NCBI RefSeq assembly: GCF_033100115.1
Contig: NZ_CP136910.1
Coordinates: forward strand, 4,157,001-4,221,000
DNA: 64,000 nucleotides
DNA from: Anaerocolumna sp. AGMB13020
Lineage (GTDB): Bacteria; Bacillota; Clostridia; Lachnospirales; Lachnospiraceae
Direction of reading: 5' to 3'
Shown here: piece after piece, positions 52,985-61,672 of the stretch
How positions within the stretch are numbered: position 1 is the first letter of the stretch
Layout: each line of letters begins with the position of its first letter
The notes under the pieces: generated by a model
What the model saw: only the letters and a program-made list of their open reading frames with translations
Database searches by the model: none
Told to the model about the DNA's origin: nothing
Translations under genes and position numbers: made by a program

Positions 52985-55351
52985 ATGAAATTCAGTAATG
53001 GACAGTGGCTTTCTCAGCCCGGCACCGAAATATTCAGCCCGGCTCAGTTTTTTGAAACCGGCAGAACCGGTAACAGTATTACCTTTAGTGCCTCCACCCA
53101 TAAAATCAGATACAGAGGTGATACCTTAGGAGGCCCCAATCTTACGATTAAGATTTCCGCACCTGGAAAGGAAGTTCTAAGAGTCCAGACCTTTCATTAT
53201 ATGGGAGTTGTAAATCATGGTCCGGAATTTGAAATAAATACCGACGATAACCTGCAGCTGGATATTAAGGAAGATGAGAACAGCTATGACATTTCAAGCG
53301 GTTCCTTAAGACTCCATATTAACAAAGAGAGCGCAGAACTGACTTATTATCGTGGTGATTATAAGCTAACCTCAAGTGCTTTCAAGGATCTTGCCTATGT
53401 AAGAACAGATTTTAAAGGATTAGCCTATGAAGTCGACAACAAAGGGGCTTATATGCGAGAGCAGCTGAGTCTTTCCGTAGGCGAATTGATATATGGTCTG
53501 GGAGAACGTTTTACACCTTTTGTAAAGAACGGACAATCCGTTGACATATGGAATGAAGACGGAGGAACCTCCTGTGAGCAATCCTATAAGAATATACCTT
53601 TCTACTTATCCAACAGAGGTTATGGTGTATTTGTTAACAGTCCTTCCAAAGTATCCTATGAAGTAGGCTCTGAGCAAGTCAAGAAGGTTGGTTTTAGTGT
53701 AGAAGGAGAAAGTCTGGATTATGTTATCTTTAACGGACCTACCATGAAAGAAGCACTGGTACGTTATACAGACTTGACCGGCAAACCTTCCCTGCCGCCT
53801 ACCTGGAGCTTTGGACTATGGCTTTCCACTTCCTTTACCACTCAGTATGATGAAGCAACCGTAACCAGCTTTGTAGACGGAATGGAGGAAAGGGGCATTC
53901 CCTTAAGTGTATTCCATTTCGACTGCTTCTGGATGAAAGGCTTCCACTGGACGGATTTCAAATGGGACAAAGAAGTATTCCCGGATCCTGTTGGAATGTT
54001 AAAGCGGCTAAAAGCCAAAGGTTTAAAGATCTGCGTATGGATTAACTCCTATATTGCACAGGATTCCGTACTCTTTGCAGAAGGTATGAAGAATGGTTAT
54101 TTCATTAAGCGGAAGAATGGCGATGTATGGCAGTGGGATATGTGGCAGCCAGGAATGGCAATCGTAGACTTTACCAACCCTGCAGCCTGTGACTGGTTTG
54201 CCGGAAAATTAGAAGAACTTGTAGATATGGGTGTGGATTGCTTTAAGACTGATTTCGGCGAACGTATACCCACAGAAGATGTGGTATATTACAATGGAGC
54301 AGATCCCAAGGCCATGCACAACTACTATACCCAGTTATATAATCAAACGGTCTTTGATCTCCTTGCCAGAAAAAAAGGAAAAGAAGAGGCAGTAGTTTTT
54401 GCCAGAAGTGCAACGGCAGGCGGACAGAAATTCCCTGTACACTGGGGCGGCGATTGCTGGTCCAATTTCGAGTCCATGTCCGAAAGTTTAAGAGGCGGTT
54501 TGTCCCTCACCATGTCCGGTTTTGGTTACTGGAGCCATGACATCGGAGGATTTGAAGACACTTCAACTCCGGATGTATACAAGAGATGGGTGGCTTTTGG
54601 ACTAATGTCCTCTCACTCCAGACTTCATGGAAGCACCTCCTACCGTGTACCCTGGGCTTATGACGAAGAATCCGTAGAAGTGGCAAGATATTTCACCAAA
54701 CTAAAAGCCTCCCTCATGCCTTACCTGTACACTAATTCCGTACAGACCAGCAGAACAGGAATACCTGTAATGCGAAGCATGATACTGGAGTTTGAAAATG
54801 ATCCTGCCTGCGGATATCTGGATAAGCAGTACATGTTCGGTGACCGCTTACTGGTAGCTCCCATCTTTAATCCCGAAGGTCAGGCAGAGTATTACCTGCC
54901 GGAAGGAATCTGGACAAATTATATCACCGGCGAAGAAATAAACGGCGGCAGATGGATCAGAGAACAGCACGGATACCTCAGCATACCCTGCCTGGTAAGA
55001 GAAAATACCATCCTGGCTGTAAAAGACGATGCAGAGAGACCGGTATACGACTATGAAAAAGAAGTTACTTTGAAATTATATTCCTTAATAGAAAATACCT
55101 CTGCCAAAACAGAAGTATACAACCAAAAAGGAGAAAGCTGTCTGACAGTAGAAGCTAAAAAAGAAGGTTCAAAAGTAACCGTCCTTCTTAACAGCTCCTC
55201 AAACGAAACTACTGTGAAGCTGTATCTTAGCAATATACTTTCCATAAATGAACTTTCAGCAGGAAGTGTGGAAACAGCCGAGAACGGAACCTATGTTAAT
55301 CTGGGAACCCTGAAAGCAGGCCAAACAGCAGTAACCCTTGTAGTTGAATAA
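52985..55351 (+). CDS. yicI: GH31 alpha-xylosidase (YicI-type)
   Basis: Releases alpha-linked xylose, for example from isoprimeverose and xyloglucan oligosaccharides, inside the cell; 788 residues, ATG behind gaaagaggttaag, no signal peptide. The GH31 nucleophile is Asp423 in KTDFGERIP, and the acid/base Asp490 in HWGGDCWSNFESM. These extended motifs match E. coli YicI better than alpha-glucosidases. The N-terminal beta-sandwich (including LYGLGERFTPFVKNGQSVDIWNED-like text, GLGERFTPF) and C-terminal beta domains are complete. It is monocistronic, and a 36-bp tandem repeat begins at its stop codon. Confidence 0.88.
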   Translation: MKFSNGQWLSQPGTEIFSPAQFFETGRTGNSITFSASTHKIRYRGDTLGGPNLTIKISAPGKEVLRVQTFHYMGVVNHGPEFEINTDDNLQLDIKEDENSYDISSGSLRLHINKESAELTYYRGDYKLTSSAFKDLAYVRTDFKGLAYEVDNKGAYMREQLSLSVGELIYGLGERFTPFVKNGQSVDIWNEDGGTSCEQSYKNIPFYLSNRGYGVFVNSPSKVSYEVGSEQVKKVGFSVEGESLDYVIFNGPTMKEALVRYTDLTGKPSLPPTWSFGLWLSTSFTTQYDEATVTSFVDGMEERGIPLSVFHFDCFWMKGFHWTDFKWDKEVFPDPVGMLKRLKAKGLKICVWINSYIAQDSVLFAEGMKNGYFIKRKNGDVWQWDMWQPGMAIVDFTNPAACDWFAGKLEELVDMGVDCFKTDFGERIPTEDVVYYNGADPKAMHNYYTQLYNQTVFDLLARKKGKEEAVVFARSATAGGQKFPVHWGGDCWSNFESMSESLRGGLSLTMSGFGYWSHDIGGFEDTSTPDVYKRWVAFGLMSSHSRLHGSTSYRVPWAYDEESVEVARYFTKLKASLMPYLYTNSVQTSRTGIPVMRSMILEFENDPACGYLDKQYMFGDRLLVAPIFNPEGQAEYYLPEGIWTNYITGEEINGGRWIREQHGYLSIPCLVRENTILAVKDDAERPVYDYEKEVTLKLYSLIENTSAKTEVYNQKGESCLTVEAKKEGSKVTVLLNSSSNETTVKLYLSNILSINELSAGSVETAENGTYVNLGTLKAGQTAVTLVVE

Positions 55352-55515
55352 ACTCATGTAACTGAATAAGTTTATGTAACTGTATAAACTCATGTATCTG
55401 AATAAGCTTATGTAGCTGTATAAACTCATGTAACTGAATAAGCTTATGTAACTGTATAAACTCATATAACTGAATAAGCTTATGTAACTGTATAAACTCA
55501 TGTAACTATATAAAC
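55351..55515 (+). repeat. 36-bp tandem repeat (4.6 units)
   Basis: Units start at 55351, 55387, 55423, 55459 and 55495. Each consists of two related 18-bp halves (aactcatgtaactgaata and agcttatgtaactgtata). Unit differences are single substitutions. The array starts in the stop codon of the xylosidase gene, whose last codons (gtagttgaataa) resemble the half-unit, so it may have arisen from the gene end. Confidence 0.95.
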
Positions 55516-55524
55516 TTAAATTAG

Positions 55525-55571
55525 CTCTCTTCACACTCTATGAATGACAGGGTATGAAGGGGGCTTTTTTG
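55525..55571 (+). terminator. Rho-independent terminator beyond the repeat array
   Basis: AGCTCTCTTCA...CT pairs with AG...TGAAGGGGGCT, followed by TTTTTT. Probably ends the xylosidase transcript after the repeat. Confidence 0.7.
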
Positions 55572-55737
55572 AGTTTGCATTATAATGGATATATGATATT
55601 ATAATCATTGGAAGAAAAGATGCCAATATTTGTAGTCTAGGATCTGAAGCAAGCCAATCCAAAGTACATTGTGGGGCAATAAAGGTGTACGGCAAATTTT
55701 AATAATAGAAACGTTTCCTCATAAAGGAGCCAAATAT

Positions 55738-56409
55738 ATGCCGACAATATTAATCATAGAAGATAACGAAAATATCCGTATAGAGGTTTCAGAATTTTTC
55801 AAGAGAAATAATTTCCAAACGATATGCACAGCAAATATTAAGGATATTGTCTCTTTCGTACATAAAGCAGATGCAATTCTTCTTGATATAAACCTCGAAG
55901 AGGAGGATGGTTTTTGTATCTGTAAAAAAGTCAGGGAAATCTCAGGGATTCCAATCTTGTTTGTAACCGGTAGAGAAAGTGAAACAGATGAGCTGAAAGC
56001 AATGGCATCAGGTGGAGACGACTATATTCGCAAGCCTTACAGCCTCCCAATATTACTGGCTAAGGTGAGAAGAATGATAGAACGTAACAAAAATCATACA
56101 GAAGAATTTGTATTGGGAGATGCCAGTCTGAATGTAATAAAAAGCCAGTTAAAACTTGGAGAGGAACTTCTCGAACTTTCTAAAAACGAGATGAAACTTC
56201 TGTCCTGTCTTTTCCTTAATAAAAACCGCATTATATCCCAGGATGAGTTTATAGAGTTTCTGTGGGAGAATAAGCTTTATGTAGATGAAAATATCTTTAA
56301 TGTAAACTTATCAAGATTAAGAAAACGTCTGACGAGCATCGGGTATCCGGACTTTATTGAGACTGTCCCCAAGGCAGGCTATCGAATCAGGAGAAAGGAT
56401 ACAATATGA
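55738..56409 (+). CDS. BceR-type response regulator
   Basis: OmpR-family regulator, 223 residues from ATG 55738 behind ataaaggagcc (the longer frame from 55669 lacks support). The receiver domain has phospho-acceptor Asp50 (ILLDINLEEEDG) and KPYSLPILLAKV. The C-terminal winged helix reads ELLELSKNEMKLLSCLF and VNLSRLRKRL. It starts a gene order RR-HK-ATPase-permease characteristic of Bce modules that sense and resist cell-wall-active peptides such as bacitracin. A TTACA-N4-TGTAA site before the transporter genes is its likely target. Confidence 0.92.
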   Translation: MPTILIIEDNENIRIEVSEFFKRNNFQTICTANIKDIVSFVHKADAILLDINLEEEDGFCICKKVREISGIPILFVTGRESETDELKAMASGGDDYIRKPYSLPILLAKVRRMIERNKNHTEEFVLGDASLNVIKSQLKLGEELLELSKNEMKLLSCLFLNKNRIISQDEFIEFLWENKLYVDENIFNVNLSRLRKRLTSIGYPDFIETVPKAGYRIRRKDTI

Positions 56410-57437
56410 GTTTTGCTGCTTACATAAGGGAAAGGGTACTTCTGCTATTGCTGCACATTTTTTGTGCAATTGGGCTGATACTGTTTCTTTATATCATGGA
56501 TCTTCCTTCAAGCTCAATCATGGTAATCCTGCTATTCTGGATATTCATATTAACGGCTTACCTGGCATCTCATTATATTCAGGCAAAGCATAAATACAAC
56601 GATATCCTACAGATTATGAAGGTACTCGATCAAAAATATCTCATAAGTGAGATGCTTAAAAAGCCTGCAAATCAGATTGAGCTGATATATTATAATATGC
56701 TTACGGAGGCTTCAAAGGATATGATAGAGGAAGTCGGAAAAGCGCAGGAGGCACAGCTTTCCTACAAAGAATATATAGAGAAATGGATACACGAGATAAA
56801 AACCCCAATTACCGCCATCCAATTAATTTGCAGGAATCATAAATCGGAAGAAACGAACAGAATTGAAAAGGAATTACAGAGTATTTATTATCTTGTGGAA
56901 CAGGCGCTGTATTATGCAAGGAGCGAAACGGTAGAACAGGATTATTTTATTAAACGGATACGACTTTTTAGTATTGTACAGGCAGTTATTATGAACCAAA
57001 GAACTGCCTTGATGGATCATCAAATTTGCCTTGACATTGATGAAACCGATGATATGGTTTGGACAGACGAGAAATGGGTGAGTTACATAATAGGACAGAT
57101 CCTTTCCAATTCAATTAAGTACTGTCGGAAAGAGAAGGCCAGAATTCACATATTCACCAAGGTTACAGAGCAGGGGATATATTTATCCATTGAAGATAAC
57201 GGAATAGGTATCTCAGATTTTGATTTACCCCGGATTTTTGACAAAGGATTTACTGGAACAAACCGTACAAACAAACAATCAACCGGTCTGGGCTTATATC
57301 TATGCAAAAAATTATGTGTTAAGCTGGGACTGAATATCACAGCAGAAGCCCTGAGGGACCATTATACCAGAATTACGCTATATTTTCCCATTGGTAAATT
57401 TACTTCGGAGGTTTCTCAGAGCCTTACAAATTTGTAA
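56406..57437 (+). CDS. BceS-type intramembrane-sensing histidine kinase
   Basis: A 343-residue kinase with two N-terminal membrane helices (~11-30, ~37-57) and almost no extracellular loop, the mark of intramembrane-sensing kinases that receive their signal from a BceB permease. The dimerisation box is WIHEIKTPITAIQ with His129. ATPase motifs are SNSIKYCR (N box), DNGIGISDFDLPRIFDKGFTG and GLGLYLCKKL. It overlaps the regulator stop (ATGA). The stop codon of this gene is inside the palindromic regulator site that controls the following transporter genes. Confidence 0.93.
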   Translation: MSFAAYIRERVLLLLLHIFCAIGLILFLYIMDLPSSSIMVILLFWIFILTAYLASHYIQAKHKYNDILQIMKVLDQKYLISEMLKKPANQIELIYYNMLTEASKDMIEEVGKAQEAQLSYKEYIEKWIHEIKTPITAIQLICRNHKSEETNRIEKELQSIYYLVEQALYYARSETVEQDYFIKRIRLFSIVQAVIMNQRTALMDHQICLDIDETDDMVWTDEKWVSYIIGQILSNSIKYCRKEKARIHIFTKVTEQGIYLSIEDNGIGISDFDLPRIFDKGFTGTNRTNKQSTGLGLYLCKKLCVKLGLNITAEALRDHYTRITLYFPIGKFTSEVSQSLTNL

Positions 57438-57467
57438 GTAAAAAAGCAGAGGTCTGTATGCTATACT
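57423..57467 (+). promoter_or_regulatory. BceR-type operator and promoter of the transporter genes
   Basis: A perfect 16-bp palindrome CTTACAAATTTGTAAG (57423-57438) contains TTACA-N4-TGTAA, the described BceR binding pattern. It abuts a weak -35 position (57439-57444), 17 bp from an extended -10 TGC-TATACT (57462-57467). This is the layout of an activator-dependent promoter. Confidence 0.7.
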
Positions 57468-57534
57468 TTATCTGGTCGAGGACGGGTATCGCCGGCAATA
57501 TACTTTTCCAATCGATATGAAAGGAGTACATGCA

Positions 57535-58302
57535 GTGGAAGCATTAATGAAAGTTGAAAATTTAGAAAAATATTATGGTACGAAAACCCTCATTACGAAA
57601 GCCATAAAGAATATCTCTTTTACCATTGAAAGTCACGAGTTCACTGGAATAATGGGAGCCTCTGGCAGCGGTAAATCCACCCTGCTCAATTGTATATCTA
57701 CCATAGATACGGCTACAGCCGGGCACATCTATCTGAACGGAAAAGATCTGACAAAGCTAAAAGAGAAAGAATTGGCAAAGTTTCGCCAGCTTAATCTTGG
57801 ATTTATCTTTCAGGATTTTAACCTCTTAGACACCCTGACTATGGAAGAAAATATTGCTTTGTCACTTACAATAGCCAATGTGGACTCAAAGGAGATTGAA
57901 GCCAGAGTGAAAGATATTGCCATAAAACTTGGTATTGGTGACATAATGATGAAATTTCCCTATGAGGTATCTGGAGGGCAAAGACAGCGCTGTGCCTGTG
58001 CCAGAGCTATGATTAACAAGCCTGAAATAATTCTTGCCGATGAACCCACAGGGGCACTGGATTCAAAGTCTGCGGCAATGCTTTTAGATACTCTGTATAC
58101 AATGAATCAAAGTATGGGCGCCACAATACTCATGGTTACTCATGATGTCTTCACGGCAAGCTATTGTAAAAGAATTATATTCTTAAAGGATGGTAAACTG
58201 TTCAGTGAAATCTTTCGAGGTAACCAGACGAGAACGGAATTCTTTCATCGAATTCTGGACACAGTAACGCTTCTGGGAGGTGAAAGTGGCGATGCTCAAT
58301 AA
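57535..58302 (+). CDS. BceA-type ABC transporter ATPase
   Basis: ATPase of a peptide-detoxification ABC transporter; 255 residues from GTG 57535, 9 nt after aaaggag (ATG 57547 and ATG 57517 are in frame). Walker A GASGSGKSTL, Q-loop FIFQDFNLLDTLT, signature VSGGQRQR, Walker B ILADEPTGALD and His of VTHDVF are intact. The MacB/LolD-like FIFQDFNL string is typical of BceA. It overlaps the permease gene start, so the two are coupled. The module should be induced by its own substrate peptide through the upstream kinase and regulator. Confidence 0.93.
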   Translation: MEALMKVENLEKYYGTKTLITKAIKNISFTIESHEFTGIMGASGSGKSTLLNCISTIDTATAGHIYLNGKDLTKLKEKELAKFRQLNLGFIFQDFNLLDTLTMEENIALSLTIANVDSKEIEARVKDIAIKLGIGDIMMKFPYEVSGGQRQRCACARAMINKPEIILADEPTGALDSKSAAMLLDTLYTMNQSMGATILMVTHDVFTASYCKRIIFLKDGKLFSEIFRGNQTRTEFFHRILDTVTLLGGESGDAQ

Positions 58303-60262
58303 AATAGCTCTGCGTAATGCAAAGCGTTCCCTGAAGGACTACTGTATCTACATAATAAGCATTACTACAATTTTTTCACTGTTGTATGCATTTAATATGA
58401 TTGTATATTCAGAGGATATTATAAAGCTCAGTGATACCATGCAAAATATGCCGTATCTTGTAACGGTTGTTTCAGTGTTGATTGTATTGGTTTCGGTGTG
58501 GCTGGTTTATTATATGAATAATTTTATGTTTCAACGAAGGAGTAAGGAATTTGGAATTTATATGAGTTTAGGAATTAGCAATGGTGCGATAACACGATTG
58601 TTTTTCAGGGAAAATATAATTATCGGCTTTCTTTCCTTTCTGATTAGTCTGATAGCAGGCTCTTTTTTATATCAGGTACTCATTACAATAGTCATGCATG
58701 TTTTTGAAATGCCTTATGAGATTAAAATAGCCTTCTCAATTAAAGCATTGCTTCAGACAGTATTCTATGTCATTCTAATTTATTCCTTTTCAATGATACG
58801 TTCGCAGCGGAAACTGCGTAAGCTGACCATATATAACCTGCTTTATGCTGAAAAGAAAAATGAAACACAGATGTTTCATGGTATAAAAGGAAGCTGGGGT
58901 ATTTTTATTATATCACTGGCTGCCGGTATTGCCGGTGGCATAACGCTCTGGAATAATTTTAATGATGGTGATAACATTATATCTATGAAATTATTAGGTA
59001 TCAGTTTTCTTTGTATGATTATATTAATTTATGGTTTTTATTTCTCTGTACCAGCAATAGTAGTTAAGTTATTGACCGGTAATCCCAGACGTAAGTATAA
59101 AAAGGGTATTTTTCTTTTGGTTCGCAGCCTGTCCGCTAAAATAAATACAATGCGTATTACACTGGGAACTCTCAGCTTATTGATAACCCTTACCCTGGCC
59201 TCTTTTTCAATCGGTATCATGCTGAAAGGCTTTTTTGAATCTCAAGTGGAATCAATTTCTCCTTTTGATATAGCCATTAGCAGCAAAAATACAGAAAATG
59301 ATCTTAAGAAATATAAGAGCTATATAGGAAAAAACTTAAAGGTAGAGGGTGAGGTTACCTATCTTATTTATAAAAGTGGCAGCACGGACATTTACGACTT
59401 GCTTCTTAATACCCCACTGGGCCGTACCCGTGTAAAAGAAGACACCTTTATGAAATACAGTGATTATCAGAAACTGCGCGAATTATTAGGCTACTCGAAA
59501 GAAGAGTTAAAGGACGACAGCTTCTTTGTTCAATGTGTTCAGGGAGTGAAAGATGAACTGGATAAAAGAGACAGCTTAACTCTCAGGATAGCCGGCAGAA
59601 CCCTTGGGTATCAGGGGTGTTTTCTTGAAGACTTCGCATTACAGGGGATTAACGGTCTGAATTATCTCATTGTGGTTCCGGATGAATTTATTAAGACATT
59701 AGAACCAGATCGGATTATATATGCAGCGAATACAACGGAAAAAACAACCGTGAATGACTATAATGACTTACGTTCTCTTAATACGGAATTAAAGGCGGAA
59801 TCCCAGAAGGGGTTCGCTGATAATATCCTGCAGGATGACATAAAGGTAAAAGGGCAACTGCTCGCAGATAGTCGAAGTATATTTACCATATTAGCCTTCT
59901 CACTTTTTTACCTTGGGCTGGTATATATCTGTATAGCGGCAACCATCCTGGCTGTACATCATATAAGTGATTCCGTTCGCTACAAGTTCCGGTACAAAAT
60001 TCTTGACAAACTGGGAATGGAAGGCAGGAAAATTGACAGTTATATACTAAAACAATGCCTTTTTTATTTTGGTTTTCCGATTCTTCTGTCATTTCCTATT
60101 GCAATATATATAGCATACTGCTTCAATCCTTTGCTTGAAGCCTTTAGTTCCAGAAATTTCTTCTCTACAGCAATAATGACTTCAGCTGGACTGTTTTTCA
60201 GTGTATATATTCTGTATTTTATTGCTACCTTTATCAGCTATAGAAAAAACGTATACGAATGA
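58286..60262 (+). CDS. BceB-type ABC transporter permease
   Basis: A ~658-residue FtsX-family permease with about ten membrane helices: one near the N-terminus, clusters at ~55-240 and ~285-315, and a final group after ~530. The large extracellular domain between helices 7 and 8 (~320-525) is the sensor/substrate region of BceB. GTG 58286 is 5 nt after ggagg; GTG 58280 and ATG 58292 are alternatives. It forms a complex with the BceA-like ATPase and the small-loop kinase. The specific peptide cannot be deduced. A terminator follows at 60281. Confidence 0.92.
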   Translation: MAMLNKIALRNAKRSLKDYCIYIISITTIFSLLYAFNMIVYSEDIIKLSDTMQNMPYLVTVVSVLIVLVSVWLVYYMNNFMFQRRSKEFGIYMSLGISNGAITRLFFRENIIIGFLSFLISLIAGSFLYQVLITIVMHVFEMPYEIKIAFSIKALLQTVFYVILIYSFSMIRSQRKLRKLTIYNLLYAEKKNETQMFHGIKGSWGIFIISLAAGIAGGITLWNNFNDGDNIISMKLLGISFLCMIILIYGFYFSVPAIVVKLLTGNPRRKYKKGIFLLVRSLSAKINTMRITLGTLSLLITLTLASFSIGIMLKGFFESQVESISPFDIAISSKNTENDLKKYKSYIGKNLKVEGEVTYLIYKSGSTDIYDLLLNTPLGRTRVKEDTFMKYSDYQKLRELLGYSKEELKDDSFFVQCVQGVKDELDKRDSLTLRIAGRTLGYQGCFLEDFALQGINGLNYLIVVPDEFIKTLEPDRIIYAANTTEKTTVNDYNDLRSLNTELKAESQKGFADNILQDDIKVKGQLLADSRSIFTILAFSLFYLGLVYICIAATILAVHHISDSVRYKFRYKILDKLGMEGRKIDSYILKQCLFYFGFPILLSFPIAIYIAYCFNPLLEAFSSRNFFSTAIMTSAGLFFSVYILYFIATFISYRKNVYE

Positions 60263-60280
60263 AATATGAAAGCTCTAATG

Positions 60281-60320
60281 CAACCCTCATGGCAGTGTAC
60301 GCCATGAGGGTTGTATTCCT
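60281..60320 (+). terminator. Hairpin terminator after the Bce module
   Basis: A perfect 13-bp stem CAACCCTCATGGC (60281-60293) / GCCATGAGGGTTG (60301-60313) with a 7-nt loop and a T-rich tail TATTCCTTT. Confidence 0.8.
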
Positions 60321-60372
60321 TTCCTCAAAGCAATCAGAGATGAATGAGGCCATACATCCTGCAAAGGTACGC

Positions 60373-60401
60373 TTGACAAAACTCCTCACTTTTGCTAAAA
60401 C
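60373..60401 (+). promoter_or_regulatory. Sigma-A promoter
   Basis: TTGACA (60373-60378), 17-bp spacer, TAAAAC (60396-60401), 35 bp before the exporter-family start codon. Confidence 0.5.
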
Positions 60402-60435
60402 TGTTCTCATAACAACAGTAAGAGAGGACTAACCA

Positions 60436-61521
60436 TTGAAAAAGCGAACCTTAAATACCAGTACCTGGTTAAAAATAATTAAAATAGCAGCTGGCAGCTG
60501 TCTTGCCATCATCCTGGCAGATTTACTGGGGCTGTCCTACAGCGCTTCAGCCGGTATTATAACCCTGTTAAGTATACAGGATACCAAAAAAGAAACCTTG
60601 AAAGTGGCAACAAAGAGATTCGCAGCATTTGCCACAGCAGTTCTCATCGCTCTGATAATCTTTCAAAGCCTGGGATATCATCCCGTTACCTTTGGTTTAT
60701 TTCTCCTGTTTTTTGTGACAGCCAGTTATCTCTTTCACATTACAGAAGGTATTCCTATGTGTTCGGTATTGGTAAGTCATTTCCTGATAGAACAGAATAT
60801 GAGTCTGGCGTTTATCGGAAATGAAGTTGCAATTTTAGGTATTGGAATTATAATTGGTGTAATCTTAAATCTCTATATGCCGGATAACACAGGTGCTGTG
60901 CTAAAAGACATAGTTCTTGTAGAGGAAGAAGTAAAGGATATACTTAAGGACATAGCGGCTGTATTAAGAGTAAAAAATAGAAAAGAACAAGAAGATGGCA
61001 GCAAACAAGAAGATGGCAACGAGGTGACTCCTGACCAGGAGAAAATGCAGGAGCTTGACCATATGCTGTCAAGTCTGGAGGAGCATCTTAATCTGGCGCA
61101 GAAACAGGCATACGAAAATATGAATAATACCCTGCTAACCGATACCAGATATTATATAGGTTATTTTACCATGAGAAAAGAGCAGGTATTGATGTTAAAG
61201 CAAACTCTGGCAGATATGAAACAGCTTAAGCTTATTCCCAAACAAGCCAACCCCCTTGCTTATATGATGGACAAGATCAAAGAGCAGTTCCGTGAATCCA
61301 ATAATGCAAGAGAGCTCATAAAGGAACTTAATCGGATGAAGGAGCTATTTAAGGAAGAACCAGTGCCTGCCACCAGAGAAGAATTTGAAAACAGAGCAAT
61401 ACTTTATGGTATTATGAATAACATTGAGAGCTTTTTAGTAATAAAAAGAGATTTTGTAGACAGTGTCACTGAGAGTCAGATAGAACGGTTCTGGAAACGG
61501 AGCAAAAAGACAAAGCAGTAA
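60436..61521 (+). CDS. Aromatic acid exporter family protein (ArAE_1 / DUF939)
   Basis: A 361-residue protein starting at TTG 60436 behind agagaggact. Residues ~10-150 contain five or six membrane helices of the FUSC/ArAE type (IKIAAGSCLAIILADLLGLS and AGIITLLSIQDTKKETLKVA are the family's hallmark strings). The C-terminal ~200 residues are cytoplasmic helices (ArAE_1_C) with a short Glu/Lys/Gln-rich insertion near 185-200 made of two similar six-residue units (QEDGSK, QEDGNE). The family is distantly related to p-hydroxybenzoate efflux pumps, but no substrate is known for Gram-positive members. Confidence 0.87.
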   Translation: MKKRTLNTSTWLKIIKIAAGSCLAIILADLLGLSYSASAGIITLLSIQDTKKETLKVATKRFAAFATAVLIALIIFQSLGYHPVTFGLFLLFFVTASYLFHITEGIPMCSVLVSHFLIEQNMSLAFIGNEVAILGIGIIIGVILNLYMPDNTGAVLKDIVLVEEEVKDILKDIAAVLRVKNRKEQEDGSKQEDGNEVTPDQEKMQELDHMLSSLEEHLNLAQKQAYENMNNTLLTDTRYYIGYFTMRKEQVLMLKQTLADMKQLKLIPKQANPLAYMMDKIKEQFRESNNARELIKELNRMKELFKEEPVPATREEFENRAILYGIMNNIESFLVIKRDFVDSVTESQIERFWKRSKKTKQ

Positions 61522-61672
61522 CGATATAAAAATTTGGGTGTTTTTTATTAATAAATTAGGGTATTTATTCGTACTGGGAGGGATTATAATGCACTTAATG
61601 GAAAATATGTTCGTGTAATTCAGGAACATTATCCGAAATATGAGAGTATGTAAGACGATTGGAGGAAGTGCA

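Noticed and set aside
55256..55534. Minus-strand frame rich in SYMSLYSYISLF repeats
   Set aside because: It is the 36-bp tandem repeat read in an open frame; no start signal or family resemblance.
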